From contig NC_132891.1 in the NCBI RefSeq assembly GCF_030463535.1, forward strand, positions 7,837,622-7,901,621: a DNA stretch of 64,000 bases, written 5' to 3'. The notes beneath the pieces were generated by a model. The model did no database searches. It was not told where the DNA came from and worked only from the letters and a program-made list of their open reading frames with translations. The translations under genes and the position numbers were made by a program. Shown here one piece after another: positions 57,283 to 64,000 of the stretch (its first letter is position 1; every line of letters begins with the position of its first letter). Source of the DNA: Salminus brasiliensis (Eukaryota > Chordata > Actinopteri > Characiformes > Bryconidae).

Positions 57283-57755
57283 ACACTATATGGACAAAAG
57301 TATTGGGACACCTGCTCATTAATTGTTTCTTCTAAAATCAGGGGTATAAAAAAAAGTGTACTTTGCTTTTGTTGGAGTAACTGTCTCTACTGTCCAGGGA
57401 AAAGGCTTTCTACTAGATTCTGTAGCATTGCTGTGAGTGCATTTGTGTATTTGATTGCATTCAGCGACAAGATCATTAGTGAAGTCAGGATGTTTGATGA
57501 TCTCCACCTCACCTCATCCCCAACTCATTCCAAAAGTACTGGATGGAGCACCAGCCATCATTCCAGAGCACATAGTTACACTGCACCACAGCTCAATGCT
57601 GGGGGGCTTTATACCCCTCTAGCCCACGCCTGGCATTAGGCATGGTGCCAACAGGTTCATGTTTATCTGCACTAGAGAGTCATATTAACAGTACGTCCCT
57701 AAAGGGACTACAGAAGCTGTGTGTATGTGCATTTGCACATCTGCGTGGGCACTGC
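57283..57755 (+). mobile_element. Tc1/mariner-type MITE, best-preserved left end
   Basis: Begins cactatatggacaaaagtat followed by tgggacacctgctcat, then gagtaactgtctctactgtc, aatgctggggggctttatac, ccctctagcccacgcctggc and atttgcacatctgcgt. The right terminal repeat is degraded. No transposase frame is present. Confidence 0.85.
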
Positions 57756-58088
57756 AACAGGGAACAGAAATGCAGCAAGCGGCTAGCGTTGAAGCAAGGC
57801 TAAAGGCTAATCACAAGAGACACTGGTCATTCCTTTCTTATACCCAATGTCTTGAAAACTGAACTTCCTCAGACTACAGCTGACCACAGCAGGAGATAAT
57901 TGAGGGACATCTACCTTTTCACTTAAAACACAACTGAAATGTCCCTCCCCTTAGCTGTTCAGGTAAACATGCTAATATTAGCGTATTTAGCACTATGTGT
58001 ATGTGGGTTATCTTTGCTTATTGCTTATTTGTAATATTTCTATAAATGTTGAGAAAACTCATAAACTGAATAATACGTTTAGGCTTAG

Positions 58089-58115
<27 letters not shown>
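58089..58115. repeat. CA microsatellite
   Basis: Pure CA run of about 13 units. Confidence 0.96.
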
Positions 58116-58120
<5 letters not shown>

Positions 58121-59462
58121 GGCCACTGTAGCTGGACTTCCGCAGCTATCTAAGCTCCATCTCATTAGCTGGCTGACCAGCTCAGATGCGAGGGGTCAGT
58201 GGTTTAATTGGTCAAGGTGGGGCAGAAATGAGTGCAGTCATGTCTTCAGGTGCACAGAGAGCCACCCGAGGGAGCAGAGCAGAGCTCAGACAGCCTGTTC
58301 CCCTGTGCAACATTACAGCAAATCATTATTTGAATACATGGGGTGTTTTGTAGTGAAGGGAACTGGGAGCTGTACTCCCCAACCACTCACTGCGCTGTCT
58401 TTGTGCGTGTCATGTTCTTTCACTCGCTCTCTCTCTCCCCGTCTCTCTGCCTAAGAGACAAAGCAGAAAAAGGGCTCGGAGAGAAGATAAGAGAAAGGAA
58501 TGAAAGAATAGACGAGCAGAGAAGGAGGACAGGAGGATTTTAGCTTCGGATGAAGATGAGTGTCCCTCAGGTGAGAAGCAACGGCCCTGTGCAAACTTTA
58601 AAGAGACATAAAGTATTGAAACAGCAATGTCCTTCTCCCCTGCAGGGTCCCTCAGGGGCCCTCAGTGAGCACCTGCCATAGAGATGCTGCAAAGCATTGT
58701 GGGACTGGTATTGCCATAGTCTTAGAACGTCTGGAAATCGTCCGGACGTTCTTTGCCTCAAAGGGACTATAAGTGCTGAAGTAGTCAACTAGCCACTAAT
58801 AACAACAACTACACGCATCATAAAGCACAATTCTAGAGTCTATAAACAACAGCAACTGCAAAATCAGCTACTTCAGTGAAACTGCACAGTAACAAGTCCT
58901 TCATTTTTTGTAAATCTAAACATTCCAATAAAAAAGCTCATTATGGTTTGTTTTGGTGGGGTTTTCTTAAGCATAGCATTTAGTTTTTGATGGAACACTG
59001 CATCCATTCCACCGTCTGTGTCCTGGTATCCGGGTACACATCATGTATTGTAAAAATGTCTTTACATTACATTTACACTATACAATTACATTTTTGCCTT
59101 ATTGTCTTTCCTTACTCACGCCTCGCACATTTACATTTGAGTGGGAGATGAGAGACACGTTAGGCACAAGTGGCACAAGTAAAAACTGGGCAATATCCAC
59201 TGTCTTGAGCAACCACTACCTGGCTAAACCTAGAATTTTTAATATCAGTCCAAACTTTCAGATTGGATAGCTAAAGTGTTAGTGGGAATGGCTAAATGTA
59301 TATAATTATGACATCTTTTAAATATACATTCATGTATATAATTTTTATCATATTTTATCATATCTAATATTTATCTTATCTAATATTTTATTAGTTTATT
59401 ATTTATACAAAAGCTTCTTAATCTAAAAGCGTTAACCTCAAATGAACACAGTACGTTGGAAC

Positions 59463-59752
59463 TAGGGCTGCACAATGTATAGTTTCAGCAATGTCAACAC
59501 AATGTGCACATGCATAGTCACAACGCAGGATGTGCAATATCATGCAGGGCAAATAAAAAAAAAAAAAAAATGCAACTTGCTTGAAACAAAATTGCACTTC
59601 TCATTATATCTGCCCAACATTGTTTATTTTTCTTATTGTTGTCAAAGACTGTTGGATTGACTTCTGGAAAAAACTGGTGACAATTCCTATTTTTTCTAAT
59701 ATTGCAATACAGGCATCGCAATGTCAGTTTTGTCCAACATAGTGCAGCCCTA
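59463..59752. mobile_element. hAT-type MITE with target-site duplication
   Basis: The element begins tagggctgcacaatg and ends catagtgcagcccta, near-perfect inverted repeats. It is flanked by gttggaac on the left (59455-59462) and attggaac on the right (59753-59760), an 8-base duplication with one mismatch. Terminal TAGGG-type repeats with 8-base duplications are the mark of the hAT superfamily. The 290-base interior is A/T-rich and has no transposase frame. Confidence 0.88.
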
Positions 59753-60639
59753 ATTGGAACTAATGTGCACACTTTACTTAAATTACTTTTTTTAGCTGTG
59801 AATCACATAAAGAATTTAGTTTACAGTTGACCTGCACAAAAGCGATGACTTTTATATTTGTTTTGATGTAAAAGAAGAGTATTAATTGTAGAAATTTCCA
59901 CATGAATCTACCTATAAATATTATCTTATCAATCTGTTACACTGGCACACTTTGATTTGAACCTTTACTTCCATCCTTTACTTATTATTAACTATGTTGA
60001 TGTAATTTACTTCCTTCGAGTGTAAATGATCTACATGTGTGAATCTTAATTTGAATAAACTCAAATTCAAACCCCAGGAAACTTGAACAATAATAAATTA
60101 CAAACCCAAATATGGTCACAGTTAAGGGTTTAGAAGCAGAAGAACCTCTGACTCCTTCCTACAGTAATCTAGGAGAGAAAAACAATCAAACAACATGTAT
60201 CGAGGAACATAATAAAGTGCAGGCTTAGGTGCATCACTGAATAGAGGAGAACAGATGGTCATACTCCTCTTGTTGCTTCACATATCTCTAAACCAAATTA
60301 TGTCAGTGTCACACAGCTGCGCTGGTGGTCTGTAAACAATATCTGAAAGGTGTAGAAAATGAAAAAAGGTGTTTTTTGACAGCATTCCCTGCAGGTTTAC
60401 ATTGTTAGTGGAGAACATCTCAAAGTCTTGGAGACAAACAAGAGGAACGCTAGAGCGAGGGAATCTAGTGCCTGGCAGAAGTGTGTAATTACTACAGCAG
60501 CTAACTACAGTAGGCAGGTGACACCTCCTCTACTGATCAAGTGAACGTTGTAAGCAAGAACATTTGCCGCATATTTGAGGACGCAATCAGCAAGGGGAGC
60601 ACAAGGCGTTTGCTCATCATTATTTTGCCACTGAATGCA

Positions 60640-61130
60640 CATGCTGTCTCTTCTGACAATTTAATTATTAAAGGCAGTGGCTCGGAGCTGTGCTATTCTT
60701 AACACGTCTTAATACAGGGCGATTCATCTTTTCCACTCACTAGCATCGGCTCTTAGTAAACTGAGGATTTTGTTGTGATTAACATCATCTGTGAAAATTA
60801 AATCTGATGAAATCTGCATGTTTTAGCATGATTACTTTATTGATGTCGGCACTAAATGTGCTCTTTATTTGAATCTAATCTCATTCACCTGGTCATTCAT
60901 TTCTCCTTTACCCTGCCCTTCCAGATGGCCTGCCATTTTCCAAAGACTGCCTCAGCAAATTGAAGCAGAAGCACAAAGAGATGCAAAGGCCTCCTGTTTT
61001 TTCTGTGCAATCAAATGCAAGAACAAATGCTGACTTAAACCTTCCCAGCCTTCAAAACAGAGAAATTTGCACTCATGGGTCACAATCCTCATGATTTATT
61101 TTCCACATTTAGCAAAAAGAAAACAACTGG
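60640..61130. promoter_or_regulatory. candidate conserved non-coding element (enhancer-like)
   Basis: A stretch free of recognised repeats, with even base composition and many homeodomain-like cores (TAATTA/ATTA types, such as near 60662 and 60778). It also contains a plus-strand frame open from about 60891 to 61094 without an ATG start. It looks like slowly evolving unique sequence, but this is a judgement by eye. Confidence 0.25.
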
Positions 61131-61385
61131 GCCGGCTACTATCTCTGTGCAACACTGCTGCTGTGTCTGTGTCCGTTCTGTGCTCAGCTGTGACCAAAGC
61201 TGCAGAAATGGCTCATTCATTTAGCCAGTTTAGGTCCAATTAGCGGACCGGCAGCCCAGCTCTGCTTTGTATTCCGACGCTGTCTGCAGAGAGGCAGGAG
61301 AGAGAGACAGAACCTTCACCTGACCTTGCCAAGCCAATATATAGTCCAAATCAACCTCCAGACAAAACAGCACTGCAGTGTGGTA

Positions 61386-61386
<1 letters not shown>

Positions 61387-61427
<41 letters not shown>

Positions 61428-61431
61428 ACAT
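61387..61431. repeat. CA microsatellite
   Basis: CA run of about 19 units, then CATACACA variants and a TATATA tail. Confidence 0.96.
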
Positions 61432-61585
61432 ATATACACATATATATATAAACATATATTTATGCACTGATGAGATGATGCATTGTGTTGATGTGAATGT
61501 GTATTATTCCCACATGAAGGAAATTTATTACATTGCTAACATGAAGTAAAGACCATAAGCCATTATCTGTAGCCTATTATTATGA

Positions 61586-61800
61586 GCTTAAAGGTGCCCT
61601 AGAATGAAAAACTGTCTCAATGGTAGGCTAAATCTCTAGCTGACTGGCCTTTACTTATTCCCCGTCCAAAATAAGCTAACCACACATCAGCAGAAAAACT
61701 CATAAGTGCCGACTTAGGAAGCCAAAGCTGGGGAAGCGAGCAGTTGCTAGGTGGGTGCTAGGCTTAAAGCTAACACTAGCCGGCCAGATGCAATCTCTTT
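61586..61800 (+). repeat. dispersed repeat with 'aaaggtgccctagaatgaaa' start
   Basis: Starts cttaaaggtgccctagaatg followed by aaaaactgtc and contains tgctaggcttaaagctaaca. It resembles the left and middle parts of the elements at 29803 and 41165, and is of a kind often seen in fish genomes. The right boundary is not defined. Confidence 0.45.
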
Positions 61801-61997
61801 AGCACATTCTGCCGAGAGGACACAAAGAGGACTCAGATTTAGACTCAGGACTCAGGTTTCAGATTATATTTTTACTATCACACAAAAATGTATGTCCATT
61901 TTTGCCGTTTTGTACCTTTTAACACAATGTGAATCTGGCAGTCGTTTTTTTAAATTGTGTCCACGTTTCATGATGAAGGGGCCAATAGAAATGCTCC

Positions 61998-62001
<4 letters not shown>

Positions 62002-62036
<35 letters not shown>
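62002..62036. repeat. CT microsatellite
   Basis: Pure CT run of about 17 units. Confidence 0.97.
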
Positions 62037-62037
<1 letters not shown>

Positions 62038-63143
62038 ACACGCAGTACTATGCCCCGTACCTGTACATTAGCTCTGCTTACGTCAAGAGCACGTCGTGAG
62101 TACCCCGCTATTATCTTCTGCATTGCTGCACTGAGTAATACCGCAGTGCTTCTGTTCAAAGTGTCTGGGTCAACAACAGACAACTAATGCAGGCGTCCCG
62201 TTACCGCACATGAAAGCCAGGCCGGGTCTATGGAGAAAACTCCTCATTTAACATGTGCATTTAATTAGCGTGAATCCTCAGCACCACAATCAGGCAAGTG
62301 ACTGTCTGAACTAACTCGGCCGCATGGGCCAGGTCCAGGAAATATCAACGGCCATTACAAATAATAACAGAGGCAGTGAATAATAGAAGCAAATACAAGT
62401 CATTTAGTGATTTACACGATCGGCTGGCTGCTGGATAGCAATTACTGACATGAATAAACAGCCTTAGAGGTCTGATGCACATGCAAGCCTTACCCCACTT
62501 TGTTATAAGAAATAGCTCTCTCTCTCTCTCTCTTTCGCTGAAAAGCAGAGGGTTACATGTAGTGTTCATGTTTCTGTAAATACTACAACACATTACACAC
62601 TACAGAACGTAATGTGACTTTAAAACTGTGCTCGGTTGCATTTTATTCTGTGCCAAATCCGCTTAAACGAATCATATACAGGATGGTTATTTTTATATGA
62701 TGATTTACATAAGATGAGGGTTTCACCATCTTGTAGTTATCCCTCCATTTTCCTTACAGTGTGCACTAATCCATTCTTTAGAGCTTGTGTCACTGAAAGA
62801 AGTGCTGGCTTTGAATTTATAATTAAAATATGACACACATCAGTGGTCGCACACAAATACAATACATTGTACCAAAATAATATTATATTTATATGGATAA
62901 TTGATATAGATATTTTATATTTATAATTTGTTATAATGCCTATGTTGAATGTACACGTTATATATATATATATTCCTATTTTCTAAGCCTGTATGCAGAA
63001 ACTGTTCTCATTTCTTTAAACACTGAGCCAACTGAGAAACTCGATCAGCTGCTATAATCTTTAATTAATCTTAATCGAGGTGAAAAGTTCAACAGATCAT
63101 AATTGATTTTAGGTGGTATCGCCACTATCTGCAAGTCATATTT

Positions 63144-63551
63144 TAGAAAGGAACACTCCTGCATACTAACCTCTATATGCCATGTCTGTAGCATGCAGAT
63201 GATACTACTGAGCTGTTTCTCTGAACATATTAAGAGAACAGAAAATCCACTGACACACAACAAAATGAAGCTCAGCAGCTGCCCATTGACTTCCATTATA
63301 AGTGCATTTTGAGTAAATGGGTTTTTCTCTTCCTTTGAAAGTATGCGTAAAATAAATGGTTCATGATGTGTCGAGTTGCTGCACATGAATAAAATAGCTC
63401 ACATAAACATTTAGTTGTTTTGATTCACGACTGAATCATGTGCCTCCAAAGTGCTGCTGCTTTTTTCAGCGGAAATCAAGCTGTAATCGACTGAGTCCCA
63501 TAGATACAGCAGATGGAGATTAGGTGACAAAATGCAGGAGTATTCCTTTAA
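63144..63551. mobile_element. short inverted-repeat element (MITE), family 'aaaggaatactcctgcat'
   Basis: The left end reads gaaaggaacactcctgcata and the right end reads aatgcaggagtattccttta, imperfect inverted repeats of about 19 bases. The interior includes cccattgacttccattataa. No transposase frame is present. Superfamily and exact ends are uncertain. Confidence 0.6.
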
Positions 63552-64000
63552 GTGCTCCTTTTGAGTGTTTTGTAAGTGCTCTTTCCACCACTGGACCATA
63601 AGGCTAATAATTAAAGTCAATAGTCTAAGCAGTCATTTTAAATTAGCAGTGCTTGGGTTAAGAGGATTAGACGGTGGATGGCTGTCTAGACTTGGTCTCA
63701 GTCGTCTTGAGATCAGGAGCAAAATCTGAATCCGCTGTAATTACGTTCTGGAACTGAAAGGATAAGATCTGATTGGCTATGGCCATCAAAAGATCAAGAA
63801 GATGCAGGTAACAAGTGGTTACCTGACTTTACTGTAACAAGAAGAGCTGACCTGTATTTGAAACATTGTGTAATGTGACTGGCCAGATGCCCAGATGAGC
63901 AGCCGACATAGAAAAAAATAGTGCTAAAAATAGTGCTAAAAATAGAAGCACTATCATAAACACTGACATTTAGAATTTAATATTTAGAATGACATTTTTG

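Larger units (their letters stand above)
50871..64000. other. region upstream of exon A: 5' intron or promoter-proximal DNA
   Basis: No further coding exon is supported. It holds simple repeats, MITE copies (53865-53990, 57283-57755), a hAT MITE (59463-59752), a short inverted-repeat element (63144-63551), a GC-rich block with a CCAAT motif (53050-53290) and a block that looks like a conserved enhancer (60640-61130). The first coding exon of the long znf385a form should lie here or beyond 64000. Confidence 0.6.

Noticed and set aside
1..64000. tRNA, rRNA or microRNA genes
   Set aside because: No tRNA A/B-box pair with a cloverleaf, no rRNA sequence and no hairpin convincing enough by eye was found. 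A structural scan could still reveal a small RNA.

Overview
This is eukaryotic, vertebrate-type DNA. It has large introns, GT/AG splice sites, long microsatellites and many decayed transposons. The repeat content (L2-clade LINE, Tc1-like elements, hAT and Tc1/mariner-type MITEs) points to a teleost fish. An otophysan such as a characin or relative is a guess from the abundance of one MITE family, not something the sequence proves. No bacterial-type genes, operons or CRISPR arrays are present.

The only host protein-coding gene I can support is on the minus strand. It is an orthologue of ZNF385A (HZF), a protein with three matrin/U1-type C2H2 zinc fingers. Seven coding exons were recovered in order: 50870-50725, 37510-37400, 29339-29168, 19791-19462, 14601-14417, 14096-14004 and 13445-13206 (stop codon at 13208-13206). 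All junctions are GT/AG, the reading phase is kept throughout, and they encode 424 residues. The first coding exon of the long form, expected to carry only the start codon and a few residues, was not found with confidence. A separate short exon (44025-43987) could give an alternative N-terminus spliced to the second recovered exon. The 3' UTR probably runs from 13205 to about 11570.

Layout: 1-5379 is intergenic, with simple repeats and MITE pieces. A 5'-truncated, frameshifted L2 LINE occupies about 5380-7989. 7990-11570 is intergenic. 11570-50870 is znf385a with its introns. 50871-64000 is upstream or 5'-intron sequence holding possible regulatory DNA and more MITEs. The introns carry two unrelated degenerate minisatellites in one intron, a 24-base G homopolymer, two Tc1-like remnants and at least seven copies of one MITE family. 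Outside the gene span there is a hAT MITE with a near-perfect target-site duplication.

I found no clearly new biological system. The most useful leads are the alternative first exon, the polyhistidine tract in the C-terminal exon, the phase pattern by which each zinc finger is cut by an intron, the paired minisatellites, and several CpG-rich or enhancer-like non-coding blocks.
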